Below, in pieces: positions 17,622 to 27,691 of a DNA stretch of 51,697 bases. Origin of the DNA: Clostridiales bacterium (GTDB taxonomy: Bacteria > Bacillota > Clostridia > Saccharofermentanales > Saccharofermentanaceae). Numbering within the stretch: the stretch's first letter is position 1; every line of letters starts with the position of its first letter. The notes under the pieces are model-generated. The model did not search any database. It was not told the DNA's origin and saw nothing but the letters and a program-made list of their open reading frames with translations. The translations under genes and the position numbers were made by a program. The DNA lies in assembly GCA_017617525.1 (NCBI GenBank), contig JAFZWA010000014.1, positions 1-51,697 on the forward strand. Direction: 5' to 3'.

Positions 17622-20072
17622 TTACCGAAGTTCCGCGATCGTGACGCCGTCCTCACCTTCACCGAATGTTCCCAGACGATAGGATCTGACACGCTTGTCT
17701 TTTTTGAGGAACTGCGTTACCGCCGATCGTAAAGCACCGGTGCCTTTACCGTGTACGATGCGGACGTTTTCAATATTACTGATGACGCAGTCATCGAGAT
17801 ACCGGTCGAGCGTGTGAAGCGCTTCATCTACCGTCATACCGAGAAGCTGAACTTCAGGCATCATGGAAGACTTCTTCGAAAGACGGATCTTGTCGGCAGA
17901 AGATGTCGATGTGCGGCGCGGTTCTTTTCGAGAACGGGTAGCGCTCTTTTTCACTTCTTCCTTCTTCGGATAGCGAAGCGAATCCGCGGCGACCGTAAGT
18001 TTCAGAGCACCCGAAGAAAGGATGCAGTTGCCGCCCTTGTCAGGTCCCTTGATCACGATACCCGTGACATCGAGCGTCGGCGAATAGTAAAGGCCGCCCT
18101 CACGGATCTTATCCGGCTTCTCGCCCGGGATCTCCTCAGGCTCTTCGTCATCGTCGCGCTCCGCGTCGATATCGGAAAGTCCGGCACGAAGATTGTTTCT
18201 GATCGCGCGGAGTTTTCTCTCGGCGTCGTGGGAGTTCTCCATCTTCTGGATCTCCTTGATCTCGTCTAAGATACCGTCTGCTTTTTCCAGGACCTCTTCG
18301 AGCATTTCCTGCTTCTCTTCTCTGGCCTGGGCAAGGATCTTCTTTCTCTCTTTTTCGATCTGCTTCTTTCTGTTCTCGAGTTCTTCCGACTGACGCTTTA
18401 CTTCGTCACGCAGATCCTCGATCTCCTGCTGGAGCTTTTCGCTTTCGCGGTTATGTCTTTCCGCCGAAGAAAGGAGTTCTTCGACCTTTAGGCTCTCCTC
18501 GGAAAGGATGCTCTGCGCGTTCTCGATGATCCTCGGGGAAAGACCGAGTTTTCTCGAGATAACGAACGCGTTAGAAACACCCGGAAGACCGATCATCAGA
18601 CGGTACGTCGGAGAAAGCGTTTCGGTATCGAATTCACAGCAGGCGTTCTCGACGCCCTCCTGCTCGACCGCATAAGCCTTCAGTTCCTTATAGTGTGTCG
18701 TCGCGACAGTGACGGCGCCTTTTCTTCTGCACTCGTCAAGGATCGCGATCGCCAGCGCCGCGCCTTCCGTCGGGTCCGTTCCGGAACCGAGCTCGTCGAC
18801 AAGGACCAGCGTAGTGGGCTTGGTGAGTTTTAAGATCTGGACCAGATTAGTCATATGCGCCGAGAAGGTCGAAAGGCTCTGCTCAATGCTCTGCTCATCA
18901 CCGATGTCGGCAAGTACTTTTGTAAAAGTAGATACTTCGGATCCGTCACTACACGGGATGAAAAGTCCGGCCATCGCCATGAGGGAGATCAGTCCGCACG
19001 TTTTCAGAGATACCGTCTTACCGCCGGTGTTCGGGCCCGTGATGACGAGCGTTCGGTAATCCGTTCCGACGGAAAAATCGATCGGAACGACACGGTCCTT
19101 GTCGATCAGCGGATGGCGCGCGCGCTTAAGAATGATCCTGCCCTGATCGTTGAACTTCGGGCGGGAACCGTCCAGTTCCAGCGCGAACTGCGCTTTTGCC
19201 TGCATGAAATCGATATGGCCGACCAGCGCGATATCCGCAAGGATCGCGTCTTTGTTGATGCCGACCTTGCCGCTTAAGATACCGAGGATTCGGTTGATCT
19301 CTTCCTGCTCAGCCGCGGTCCATTCGCGGATCTTGTTATTCAGCTCGACGACCGCCATCGGCTCGATAAAGAGCGTCTGACCGGATGCGGATGTATCGTG
19401 AACGACACCCGGAACCTCGCCCTTCTTTTCGGGCTTTACCGGCACGCAGTAACGGCCGTCACGCATGGTGACAAGCTGATCCTGCAGCGCCTGCGGGTTC
19501 TTTCGGATCAATCGCTCTAAGATCTCACGGATACTGCTCTGCGCGTCCTTGATCTGTCTTCGGATGTTGTAGAGTTCATTACTGGCGCGGTCGTTCATCT
19601 CGTTTTCGCCCGTGATCGCCATGGAGATCTCTTTCTCCAGAGAATCAAGCGGGACGAGCTGCTTTAATTCACGAAGCATCGCGTGATCGTTGACCTCTAC
19701 CTGCAGAGATTTCGGCTCCACATGGTAAAGTCTTTCAACCGTTCTTAAAAACTGCGCGATGTTGAGAAGATACTTCATCGTCAGCACAGCGCCGGTATCC
19801 GAAAAGCGAACTGCCTCACGGATATCATTGACGCCGCCTAAAGGAAGCGCGCCTTCTTTTACGAGATACTCCAGAGAGTCCTCGGTTTCTTTCTGCCAGG
19901 ATTCCACGAGCGGAAGATCCGATGTCGGGATCAATCCATAGCAAAGTTCACGCCCGTATATCGTACGAGCGTGGTTGACCAGACGGTCTAATATCTTGTC
20001 ATATTCCAGAATGGAAAGAGAGCGGCCGCGCACTTGCTTGCGCTTGGCCTCCTCTTCAAAAGTTGTATACAT
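17622..20072 (-). CDS. mutS2: MutS2 endonuclease / ribosome-rescue ATPase
   Basis: MutS2 is a MutS-related ATPase lacking the mismatch-recognition domains; in Bacillus it splits collided ribosomes and in others suppresses recombination. Walker A GPNTGGKT lies near residue 340, followed by the signature and Walker B (LVLVDELGSGTDPTEG). A long coiled coil (about residues 510-620) precedes a KOW-like segment. A C-terminal Smr domain (LLGMTVDEAL ... RIVHGKGTGALR) follows. The length of 816 residues is slightly above the Bacillus 785. It lies 54 bp after pfkA and may be co-transcribed with it. Confidence 0.95.
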   Translation of the reverse strand: MYTTFEEEAKRKQVRGRSLSILEYDKILDRLVNHARTIYGRELCYGLIPTSDLPLVESWQKETEDSLEYLVKEGALPLGGVNDIREAVRFSDTGAVLTMKYLLNIAQFLRTVERLYHVEPKSLQVEVNDHAMLRELKQLVPLDSLEKEISMAITGENEMNDRASNELYNIRRQIKDAQSSIREILERLIRKNPQALQDQLVTMRDGRYCVPVKPEKKGEVPGVVHDTSASGQTLFIEPMAVVELNNKIREWTAAEQEEINRILGILSGKVGINKDAILADIALVGHIDFMQAKAQFALELDGSRPKFNDQGRIILKRARHPLIDKDRVVPIDFSVGTDYRTLVITGPNTGGKTVSLKTCGLISLMAMAGLFIPCSDGSEVSTFTKVLADIGDEQSIEQSLSTFSAHMTNLVQILKLTKPTTLVLVDELGSGTDPTEGAALAIAILDECRRKGAVTVATTHYKELKAYAVEQEGVENACCEFDTETLSPTYRLMIGLPGVSNAFVISRKLGLSPRIIENAQSILSEESLKVEELLSSAERHNRESEKLQQEIEDLRDEVKRQSEELENRKKQIEKERKKILAQAREEKQEMLEEVLEKADGILDEIKEIQKMENSHDAERKLRAIRNNLRAGLSDIDAERDDDEEPEEIPGEKPDKIREGGLYYSPTLDVTGIVIKGPDKGGNCILSSGALKLTVAADSLRYPKKEEVKKSATRSRKEPRRTSTSSADKIRLSKKSSMMPEVQLLGMTVDEALHTLDRYLDDCVISNIENVRIVHGKGTGALRSAVTQFLKKDKRVRSYRLGTFGEGEDGVTIAELR

Positions 20073-20126
20073 AGACTCCTCTTATTTCCTCGAAGAAGCC
20101 TTTGTCTCATAGAAGATCGTTCTCGA

Positions 20127-21176
20127 TTACGTGAGAAGCTTGGATCTTTCTACTTCGTCCAGAGAGATCGTCTTCTTCATGGACAGGCCTTCTTCGATAT
20201 CTACGTCTGTGATCTCACCGTTTTTGTAGACCACGAGACGGTTCAATCTCTTATCTTTAATGCACTCGATGGCGCGAACGCCCATAAGGCTTGCCATCGT
20301 ACGGTCACGCAGCGTCGGGCTTCCGCCTCTCTGCAGGTGGCCGAGGATCGTCGGACGGGATTCGATCTCCGTCGCGTCTTCGATCTGCTTGGCGATCTCT
20401 GTCGCATCGCCGGCGCCTTCCGCTACGATAACGATGTAGTGGCGCTTGCCCTTGTTTCTGCAGTCGAGGATCGCCTTGATGACTTCCTTCATGTCCCACG
20501 GAACTTCCGGAAGGAGAATGATCTCCGCGCCTGTCGCGATACCTACATTCAGAGCGATATAACCCGCGTGACGGCCCATGACCTCGATAACGCTGCAACG
20601 CTCGTGAGAGGACGCTGTGTCGCGGAGTTTGTCGATGGCTTCCATCGCGGTGTTCATTGCCGTGTCGTAACCGATGGTGTACTCGGTGCTGGCAATATCG
20701 TTATCGATCGTGCCCGGAATACCGATGACCGGGATACCGATTCTCGCGAGGTCTCTTGCGCCCTTGAAAGAACCGTCACCGCCGACAACAACCAGACAGT
20801 CGATGCCGAATACTTTACACATCTTCGCGCCCTGAAGAACACCGGCCGGTGTCTCAAAGCTCTTGGATCTTGCGGTCATAAGGAAAGTACCGCCGCGTTG
20901 CAGTGTCTCGGAAACGTCTCTGTGACCGAGCTCTTTGACTTCGCCCTTCCAAAGACCATGATATCCGCGGGTAACGCCCATCATCTTAAAGCCGGCCTTT
21001 GTGCCAGCACGCACGACCGCACGGATCGTCGCGTTCATGCCCGGTGCGTCACCGCCGGATGTCAGGATACCGACACCGCGGATCTCAGGTTCCTGGCTTA
21101 AGTCGATCTGCGTATAGTTCTTCGCGACCATTTCCTTTAAGTTCGGCAGATTGCCGTTTGTATATTCTTCAAACAT
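20127..21176 (-). CDS. pfkA: ATP-dependent 6-phosphofructokinase with N-terminal extension
   Basis: It phosphorylates fructose 6-phosphate in glycolysis. The nucleotide loop SGGDAPG is at residues 40-46. The VGGDGSFKGA motif carries the Gly typical of ATP-using rather than PPi-using enzymes, and the catalytic PGTIDND motif follows. The protein is 349 residues because about 32 residues precede the conserved start (IRGVGILTSGG). The upstream ATG has a good AAGGA-type site, so the extension appears genuine. The dnaE-pfkA order is common in Firmicutes. Confidence 0.95.
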   Translation of the reverse strand: MFEEYTNGNLPNLKEMVAKNYTQIDLSQEPEIRGVGILTSGGDAPGMNATIRAVVRAGTKAGFKMMGVTRGYHGLWKGEVKELGHRDVSETLQRGGTFLMTARSKSFETPAGVLQGAKMCKVFGIDCLVVVGGDGSFKGARDLARIGIPVIGIPGTIDNDIASTEYTIGYDTAMNTAMEAIDKLRDTASSHERCSVIEVMGRHAGYIALNVGIATGAEIILLPEVPWDMKEVIKAILDCRNKGKRHYIVIVAEGAGDATEIAKQIEDATEIESRPTILGHLQRGGSPTLRDRTMASLMGVRAIECIKDKRLNRLVVYKNGEITDVDIEEGLSMKKTISLDEVERSKLLT

Positions 21177-21240
21177 ATTCCTTCTCCTCAGCGATCCGCC
21201 ATTGGTTGTCGCCGTTTACTTTCCTAGATTTATACCTCGT

Positions 21241-21269
21241 ATTATACCAAAGCTATTTCAGCAGGGAAA
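21241..21269 (-). promoter_or_regulatory. Promoter of pfkA
   Basis: A consensus TATAAT on the minus strand is preceded by TTTCCC at 17 nt. The -10 is strong and the -35 poor. Confidence 0.5.
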
Positions 21270-21287
21270 CATTTTATGACAATGCTC

Positions 21288-24200
21288 TTAGAAGAGAGAT
21301 ACATTCTCGATGCCGTATTCCTTGACGAGGATCTCGCAGACATCGCGGCTCCACTCGATGCTGTACTCGGGAGAAAGTCTCACGTTTCTCTTCTCCTTCG
21401 GAAGCGCGACATAAACAGGGACGCTGCCATGAAAGTACTGGCATGTCGAAAGAAGTCTCTTATATCCCTCATCGTCGACGTTACCGAAATAACGGATCGC
21501 CAGACGAGGCGCGTTCGGGTTTCTCGGCTCGTCTTTCGTCGGGGCTTCTCCTGAGGTAGTACTCGCGGAAGCATCCGATCCGGCATCAGCAGCCGGCGCC
21601 GGCGCCGCGGAGATCCCCTCCGGAAGCGGCGCTTCCGAAAGATCCGGTTGAGGCTCCGAAGGTCTTCCTGACATCGGCGCGCTCGTATCAAACTTCGGGC
21701 GACGGTTATTTCCATATCCGCCGGATCTCGCCGGCGGCAGCTGACAGAGCTCCTCGCTGTCACGGGAGAGCGGAACACAGTCTTCAAGGATCAGTTTCAC
21801 TGCCTCATCTTCGACCTGCACGCGGCCGCGGATCAACAGTGCTTTTGAAGAATTGATCACGGCGCCGTTTCTCGCGTAGGATTCCGGGAAGACGACGACT
21901 TCGTAATCGCTGAAAAGATCCTCAACACGAAGGAAGCACATGCTCTTTCCGGCCTTCGTCGTTTTCTGGTTACGTGAAGAGATCAGGCCCGCCATCGTGA
22001 CCTGTTCCTTATCGGAAAGCACTCGTCCCGAACCGACGTCTTCGCCGAGGGTCTTCAGGAACGACGTACTGTCGGTATTGGCAGATGCCATCGCTTTTTT
22101 GTAGTCATCGAGCGGATGTCCGGAGATATAAAGACCGAGCATCTCTTTTTCTTTGGCAAGACGGTCCTCGAGGTCAAATTCGGACACGTTCGGAAGGATC
22201 GGCTCGTCCTCCGCCGCGGCTTTCTCGTCGCCAAGAAGGCTGAAGATCGAGATCTGGCCTTCCATCGCCTGCTTCTTCGTAGAAGAAAGGCGGTTGAGGT
22301 ACGGCTCGGCCGCGCCGACCATCTGCGATCTCGGGATACCGAATTCATCCATCGCGGAAGAAAGGATCAGGCTCTCGATCATCTTCTTATTGATCTCGAG
22401 GTTCTCACTTCTTCTCAAGAAATCACCGAACGATTTGAACTCACCATTGACCTCACGATCGATAACGAGTTTTCGGACAGCGCTTTCACCGACGTTCTTA
22501 ACGGCCGTAAGGCCAATACGGATCTTCTTGTCGCCCTCGGTCGAGAACTTCACAAGACTCTTATTGACCGACGGCGGCAGGATCTGGATACCCATCTTTT
22601 TGGAAACGGATGTGTACCAGGCAGACGCGGACTGATTTCCGAGGAAGCTGTTGAGCATCGCGGCCATAAACTCCGTCGGATAGTGGTATTTCAGGTAAGC
22701 GGTATAATAACCGACTACGGCATAAGCGGCGGCGTGGGACTTGTTAAATGCGTATCCCGCGAACTGCGTTACGTCGTCGAAGATCTTTCTCGCGACAGGT
22801 TCGGATACGCCGTTGGCGATCGCGCCGGCAACTTCTCTTCCCTTTTCATCTTTACCGCCGTAGATAAATGTCTGACGGTATTTCTCCATGAGGGAGGCTT
22901 TCTTCTTCGCCATGGCGCGGCGGATGTTATCGGACTGGCCCATCGAGAAGCCCGCGAGATCACGAACGATCTGCATGACCTGTTCCTGGTAGATCATGCA
23001 TCCGTAGGTCATGTTCAGGATCGGCTCGAGGAGCGGATGATCGTACTTGATGGACGACGGATCGTGACGGGCAGCAACATACTTCGGGATCTGGTCCATC
23101 GGACCCGGACGGTAAAGAGAGATACCCGCGATAATGTCCTCAAGAGAGGACGGTTTGAGGTCGACCATGAACGATGTCATGCCCGAACTTTCAAGCTGGA
23201 ACACGCCCTCGGTATCGCCTCGGCTGATCATCTCAAAGACAGGGGCTTCATCCATCGGGATACGGTCGAAGTCGATCTCGATGCCCTGGTTTTCAAGGAC
23301 CATCTGCGCGGTATCGCGCATAACTGTCAAGGTGCGAAGGCCGAGGAAGTCGAACTTTAAAAGTCCGATCTCTTCGGAATTGGCTTTGGCAAACTGAACG
23401 ACGACAGACTCGTCGTTTTTCGCAAGAGGCGCGATCTCCGTAAGTGGCTTTGCGGAGATGATGACACCTGCCGCGTGCGTTGATGCGTGACGCGGCATCC
23501 CCTCGAAAAGCATCGCGGTATCGATGACCTGCTTGATGATGTCGCTGTTCTCATATTCATTCTTCAGATCCGGCGACATCTTAAGAGCGTCCGCGATCGT
23601 GATGCCTAAGTTATTCGGGACCATCTTACAGATGCGGTCACTGTCGGAATAGGAAACATCGAGCGCTCTGGCGACATCCTTGATACAGGCTTTCGCCGCG
23701 AGGGTTCCGAACGTGATTACCTGCGCGACTCGGTCCTCGCCGTATTTTCTTGTAACGTAGTCGATGACTTCCTGTCTTCTTTCGTAGCAGAAGTCAACGT
23801 CAAAGTCAGGCATGCTGACACGTTCGTTATTCAGGAAACGCTCGAAGATAAGACCGTATTTGATCGGGTCGATATTCGTGATCTGAAGTGCATACGCGAC
23901 AAGAGATCCCGCGCCGGAACCACGGCCCGGACCGACCATGATGTGATTCTCTTTGGCGTAGTGAATAAAGTCCCATACGATGAGATAGTAATCGGTATAT
24001 CCCATCGACGTGATAACAGACATCTCGTATTCGGCACGCTTATGGTACTTCTCGATCTCCTCGGGATCCGAGCACCAGGAAAGGCGGTTCTTCAGACCTT
24101 CCGAGCAAAGGTGACGGAGATATTCTTCGGCGTCCGCGAACTCGAGCGGAACGTCGAACGCGGGAAGATGGATCTGGTCGAATGTATATCCGGCATGGCA

Positions 24201-25025
24201 CATGCTCGCGATCTTCGTTGTGTTCTCGATCGCGGAAGGAACGGAGGAGAAATACTCTCGCATCTCCTCTTCCGACTTGATGTAGAAATCATCCGTCGGC
24301 ATCCTCATGTGATCCGGATCGCTCATACTCTTACCGGTCTGCATGCAAAGAAGGACCTCGTGAGCCTTGCTGTCTTCTTTGTACATGTAGTGGCAGTCAT
24401 TTGTCGCGACAAGCGGAATGCCCGTCTCGTTACTGAGCATGATGAGATGCTGGTTGACTCGAGCCTGCTCAGTCAGCTGATTACTCTGGATCTCGAGGTA
24501 GTAATTGCCTCGTCCGAACACGCGGTCGTACCAGAGCGCCGTCTCTTTTGCCTTATCAAATTCACCATGGATAACATGTGTCGCGACTTCACCGGAGACA
24601 CAAGCCGAAAGCGCGATCAGACCTTCCGAGTACTGCTCCAAAAGCTCATGGTCGATCCTAGGTTTATAGTAGAAGCCTTCGGTGAAACCCGCGGATACCA
24701 GGCGGTTCAGGTTTACAAGACCTTCGTCGTTTTTGGCAAGGAGAATGAGGTGATAGTAGCCTCTATCTTCGATCTCTTTCATGAAACGGCCGCGCGGCGC
24801 GACATACACTTCGCATCCGATGATCGGATGAATGCCCTCGGCGGTCATGGCCTTATAGAACTCGACCGTACCATACATGGTACCGTGGTCGGTAATGGCA
24901 CAGGAAGTCATGCCCAGTTCTTTCAAACGGGCAGCCAGACGTTTGATGCGGATCGCACCATCCAGAAGACTGTATTCGGTATGAAGGTGCAGGTGCACAA
25001 AACCCTGCAAGGACTCTTCTGCCAT
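21288..25025 (-). CDS. dnaE: DNA polymerase III alpha subunit (DnaE)
   Basis: 1245 residues. The N-terminal PHP domain begins with HLHTEYSLLDG. The polymerase core contains the catalytic aspartates in MPDFDVDFC. A helix-hairpin-helix region and an OB-fold (VTMAGLISSRNQKTTKAGKSM) come next. A Pro/Ala/Ser-rich linker near residues 1120-1180 precedes the C-terminal domain. This is the DnaE type without a proofreading exonuclease insert, so it differs from PolC, the other replicase of Firmicutes. It starts 70 bp after uvrB, and a hairpin made of GAAAAGCAY motifs lies between. Confidence 0.96.
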   Translation of the reverse strand: MAEESLQGFVHLHLHTEYSLLDGAIRIKRLAARLKELGMTSCAITDHGTMYGTVEFYKAMTAEGIHPIIGCEVYVAPRGRFMKEIEDRGYYHLILLAKNDEGLVNLNRLVSAGFTEGFYYKPRIDHELLEQYSEGLIALSACVSGEVATHVIHGEFDKAKETALWYDRVFGRGNYYLEIQSNQLTEQARVNQHLIMLSNETGIPLVATNDCHYMYKEDSKAHEVLLCMQTGKSMSDPDHMRMPTDDFYIKSEEEMREYFSSVPSAIENTTKIASMCHAGYTFDQIHLPAFDVPLEFADAEEYLRHLCSEGLKNRLSWCSDPEEIEKYHKRAEYEMSVITSMGYTDYYLIVWDFIHYAKENHIMVGPGRGSGAGSLVAYALQITNIDPIKYGLIFERFLNNERVSMPDFDVDFCYERRQEVIDYVTRKYGEDRVAQVITFGTLAAKACIKDVARALDVSYSDSDRICKMVPNNLGITIADALKMSPDLKNEYENSDIIKQVIDTAMLFEGMPRHASTHAAGVIISAKPLTEIAPLAKNDESVVVQFAKANSEEIGLLKFDFLGLRTLTVMRDTAQMVLENQGIEIDFDRIPMDEAPVFEMISRGDTEGVFQLESSGMTSFMVDLKPSSLEDIIAGISLYRPGPMDQIPKYVAARHDPSSIKYDHPLLEPILNMTYGCMIYQEQVMQIVRDLAGFSMGQSDNIRRAMAKKKASLMEKYRQTFIYGGKDEKGREVAGAIANGVSEPVARKIFDDVTQFAGYAFNKSHAAAYAVVGYYTAYLKYHYPTEFMAAMLNSFLGNQSASAWYTSVSKKMGIQILPPSVNKSLVKFSTEGDKKIRIGLTAVKNVGESAVRKLVIDREVNGEFKSFGDFLRRSENLEINKKMIESLILSSAMDEFGIPRSQMVGAAEPYLNRLSSTKKQAMEGQISIFSLLGDEKAAAEDEPILPNVSEFDLEDRLAKEKEMLGLYISGHPLDDYKKAMASANTDSTSFLKTLGEDVGSGRVLSDKEQVTMAGLISSRNQKTTKAGKSMCFLRVEDLFSDYEVVVFPESYARNGAVINSSKALLIRGRVQVEDEAVKLILEDCVPLSRDSEELCQLPPARSGGYGNNRRPKFDTSAPMSGRPSEPQPDLSEAPLPEGISAAPAPAADAGSDASASTTSGEAPTKDEPRNPNAPRLAIRYFGNVDDEGYKRLLSTCQYFHGSVPVYVALPKEKRNVRLSPEYSIEWSRDVCEILVKEYGIENVSLF

Positions 25026-25052
25026 CTGTTTTTCCTCTTATTCTTCCTTCAC

Positions 25053-25087
25053 GAAAAGCATCTGTCTTTCGTACCAAAGTGCTTTTT
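25053..25087 (-). repeat. Inverted pair of GAAAAGCAY motifs between uvrB and dnaE
   Basis: GAAAAGCAT (25053-25061) faces GTGCTTTTT (25079-25087), so the transcript can pair AAAAGCA with TGCTTTT around an 18-nt loop. It could partly terminate uvrB transcripts. No extra T-run is seen beyond the stem. Confidence 0.5.
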
Positions 25088-25095
25088 GCGAGCTA

Positions 25096-27117
25096 TCAGC
25101 CGTCTCCTAATTTCCCCTTTACGATCACCAGAAGATCACGAAGCCTTGCCGCCTCTTCGAACTCGAGTTCCTTGGCCGCCGCCTTCATTTCCTTGTCGAG
25201 GCGAGCTGCCAGCTTCTCCAGTTCTTTTTTCGACATGTGCGTCTTCTTCTCGTTTACAAGATCCGACAGATCCTTCATGTCGATCTTGTCTTCGCGGCTG
25301 ACTTCCTCGATCGTCGCCAGCACGTCACGCACTTCTTTTTTGACGCTCTTCGGTGTGATGTTGTTATCCTTATTATACTGGATCTGGATCGAACGTCGAC
25401 GGTTGGTTTCGGAAACCGCCTCGAACATCGAATCCGTCACGTCATCCGCGTAGAAGATAACGCGGCCGTTGACGTTTCGAGCGGCACGTCCGATCATCTG
25501 GATCAGAGATCTCGTCGATCTTAAGAAGCCTTCCTTATCGGCATCGAGGATCATCAGGAGCGAAACCTCCGGAATATCCAGACCCTCACGAAGGAGGTTG
25601 ATGCCGACGAGAACGTCGAACTCACCCTGACGCAGTTCACGCAGGATCTTCATTCGATCCACGATATCGATATCCGAGTGCAGATATTTCACGCGGATCT
25701 CTTCCTGCTTAAGAAAGCCCGTCAGGTCCTCACTCATCTTCTTGGTGAGCGTCAGGATCAGGGCTCTCTCGCCCTTCTTCACGGTCTCGCGGATCTCGGT
25801 GAGGATATCTTCCATCTGTCCCTCAACAGGACGGATCGCGATCTCCGGATCGAGAAGTCCCGTCGGACGGATGATCTGCTCAACGGTCTTTTCACTGTGC
25901 TCGGCCTCGTACTTACTCGGCGTCGCCGAAACGAAGATCGTCTGGCCCATCTTCTTTTCGAATTCCTCGAACTTGAGCGGGCGGTTATCAAACGCGGACG
26001 GGAGGCGGAAGCCGTAGTCCACGAGCGTTGTCTTTCTGGAACGGTCGCCGTTATACATCGCGCCGATCTGCGGCACGGTAACGTGCGACTCATCGATCAT
26101 GAGAAGATAATCCTCGGGCATAAAGTCCATGAGCGTATACGGCGGCTCGCCCGGTTTTCTTCGGGTCAGGTGGCGCGAGTAGTTCTCGATACCCTTTACA
26201 AAGCCCGTCTCGGAAAGCATCTCCAGATCGTATCTGGTCTTCTGCTCAAGTCGGTAAGCCTCAATGAGTTTTCCCTGCTCACGAAGCTCGGCGAGTCTTT
26301 CTTCGAGCTCCTCCTCGATCGTGACCAGCGCGCGGTCGAGTTTTTCCTTCGTCGTCGCGTAATGCGAAGCCGGGAAGATCACGGCATAGTTTCGGTTCCA
26401 CATGACCTTGCCGCTGATATAGTGGACCTCGGTGATCTTCTCGATCTCATCTCCGAAGAAAGTAACTCTCGTCAGGAGTTCCTCGGAAGACGGCGGGAAG
26501 ATATCGAGTGTGTCGCCTTTTACGCGAAAAGCACCTCGCGTGATCTCAAAGTCGTTTCGTACGTACTGAAGGTCGATGAGCTTTCGGATGACCGCGTCAC
26601 GGGAACAGATCATGCCCTGGCGGAGATTGATCATCAAGTCCTTATAGTCGGAAGGGTCACCGAGACCGTAGATGCAGGATACGGAAGCAACAACGATGAC
26701 ATCTCTTCTTTCAAGAAGCGCGCTCGTCGCGCTGTGACGCATACGGTCGATCTCATCGTTGATATCACAGTCCTTTTCGATATATGTATCCGTCGAAGCG
26801 ATATACGCTTCCGGCTGGTAGTAATCGTAGTAGGATACGAAGAATTCCACCGCGTTTTCCGGGAAGAACGCCTTAAACTCCGCGGCCAGCTGCGCGGCCA
26901 GGGTCTTATTCGGCGCGATGACCAGTGTCGGGCGCTGGGTCTTCTCGATGATGTTCGCCATGGTGAAGGTCTTACCGGAACCGGTAACACCGAGAAGCGT
27001 CTGCCCGCGCATGCCGGCATTCAGGCCCTCTACAAGACCCTCGATCGCCTGCGGCTGGTCACCCGTGGGAACATATGGAGAATGTATGACAAATCGCTTT
27101 TGATTAACGTCTTCCAT
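25096..27117 (-). CDS. uvrB: Excinuclease ABC subunit B
   Basis: UvrB verifies DNA damage with UvrA and recruits UvrC in nucleotide excision repair. Walker A is GVTGSGKT (residues 43-50). The beta-hairpin [11 protein letters not shown], helicase motif DESHVT, and motif VI region (QMIGRAARN) follow, and a C-terminal UVR domain ([30 protein letters not shown]). The length of 673 residues is typical. Control by LexA is suggested by two boxes just upstream. Confidence 0.97.
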   Translation of the reverse strand: MEDVNQKRFVIHSPYVPTGDQPQAIEGLVEGLNAGMRGQTLLGVTGSGKTFTMANIIEKTQRPTLVIAPNKTLAAQLAAEFKAFFPENAVEFFVSYYDYYQPEAYIASTDTYIEKDCDINDEIDRMRHSATSALLERRDVIVVASVSCIYGLGDPSDYKDLMINLRQGMICSRDAVIRKLIDLQYVRNDFEITRGAFRVKGDTLDIFPPSSEELLTRVTFFGDEIEKITEVHYISGKVMWNRNYAVIFPASHYATTKEKLDRALVTIEEELEERLAELREQGKLIEAYRLEQKTRYDLEMLSETGFVKGIENYSRHLTRRKPGEPPYTLMDFMPEDYLLMIDESHVTVPQIGAMYNGDRSRKTTLVDYGFRLPSAFDNRPLKFEEFEKKMGQTIFVSATPSKYEAEHSEKTVEQIIRPTGLLDPEIAIRPVEGQMEDILTEIRETVKKGERALILTLTKKMSEDLTGFLKQEEIRVKYLHSDIDIVDRMKILRELRQGEFDVLVGINLLREGLDIPEVSLLMILDADKEGFLRSTRSLIQMIGRAARNVNGRVIFYADDVTDSMFEAVSETNRRRSIQIQYNKDNNITPKSVKKEVRDVLATIEEVSREDKIDMKDLSDLVNEKKTHMSKKELEKLAARLDKEMKAAAKELEFEEAARLRDLLVIVKGKLGDG

Positions 27118-27126
27118 GATAGAAAT

Positions 27127-27152
27127 CGAACACTCTTTCGAACATATTTTCG
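27127..27152 (-). promoter_or_regulatory. Two overlapping LexA (SOS) box-like sites
   Basis: On the plus strand CGAAC-N4-TTTCG occurs twice in tandem (27127-27140 and 27139-27152), one mismatch each from the Gram-positive LexA palindrome CGAAC-N4-GTTCG. They lie immediately downstream of the -10 of the uvrB promoter, where a repressor would block initiation. uvrB is a standard SOS gene. Confidence 0.65.
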
Positions 27153-27160
27153 TTTAATTC

Positions 27161-27189
27161 AGTATAGCACCGGGCAGGTACTTTGTCTA
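27161..27189 (-). promoter_or_regulatory. Promoter of uvrB
   Basis: TAGACA and TATACT on the minus strand are separated by exactly 17 nt; the start site would fall inside the LexA-box pair. Confidence 0.7.
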
Positions 27190-27289
27190 TAAGAAGTCGA
27201 ATGCCGCGCACTGTTTTCTTTTCCCAAAAACAGCACCCGGCATCCGGAATACACTTTTCAAACTCAAATCACATTTCAGGATAACTTTC

Positions 27290-27325
27290 CGTGCCTCCGC
27301 AGGGCGAAGCCCGAGGACCAGCACG
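27290..27325 (-). other. Nested hairpin of unknown role between the XRE gene and uvrB
   Basis: On either strand three short stems nest within each other: CGTGC/GCACG outside, CCTC/GAGG, and GGGC/GCCC closed by a 3-nt loop, with asymmetric internal loops. On the plus strand TTTTT follows 10 nt later. It is not a standard terminator and does not match SRP RNA or a riboswitch I recognise. Confidence 0.35.
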
Positions 27326-27360
27326 AGAAAGTATTGTTTTTCACGATTTAATATTTTATG

Positions 27361-27591
27361 TTAAGAAACCTGATCTACAACCAGGATCCTTTCGATCGGA
27401 ACTCTGAACGTCATAGAGAGTACGACCAGGTTGTCGATCGTCGGCATTGTCAGTCCTCTTTGCCACTTGTAAATGGCCTGGGGTGTGGCGAACCCGAAGA
27501 TATCCTGTAGATCTCGTACGGATAACCCTGCATCTTCGCGGAGTCGTACGATATTACATCCTGTTTCTTCCATGTTGATGATTGGTAACAT
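27361..27591 (-). CDS. Small XRE-type helix-turn-helix regulator
   Basis: 76 residues, almost entirely a Cro/CI-type HTH (NIVRLREDAGLSVRDLQDIFGFATPQAIYKWQRG followed by a dimer-like helix). It begins at an ATG 9 nt after GGGGGA. No second domain or membrane segment. It sits directly behind the terminator of the small-peptide gene at 27692-27832, and an upstream dyad overlapping that gene's promoter is a candidate binding site. Its own promoter is not obvious; it may rely on readthrough. Confidence 0.8.
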   Translation of the reverse strand: MLPIINMEETGCNIVRLREDAGLSVRDLQDIFGFATPQAIYKWQRGLTMPTIDNLVVLSMTFRVPIERILVVDQVS

Positions 27592-27628
27592 AGGTCATTC
27601 CCCCATTCTATGATTAAAATAAATTAAA

Positions 27629-27662
27629 AAAACCGCTTTTCCGTTACCCAGGGAAAAGCGGT
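27629..27662 (-). terminator. Intrinsic terminator of the 46-residue peptide gene
   Basis: Stem CCGCTTTTCC / GGGAAAAGCGG with an 8-nt loop, followed on the minus strand by seven T residues and further AT-rich sequence. Confidence 0.85.
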
Positions 27663-27691
27663 CGTCGTTTTACAACATACTGTGAAACATA

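Noticed and set aside
27290-27325. Small SRP RNA or riboswitch
   Set aside because: The conserved SRP tetraloop and asymmetric-loop sequences are missing, and no known aptamer core is recognised.
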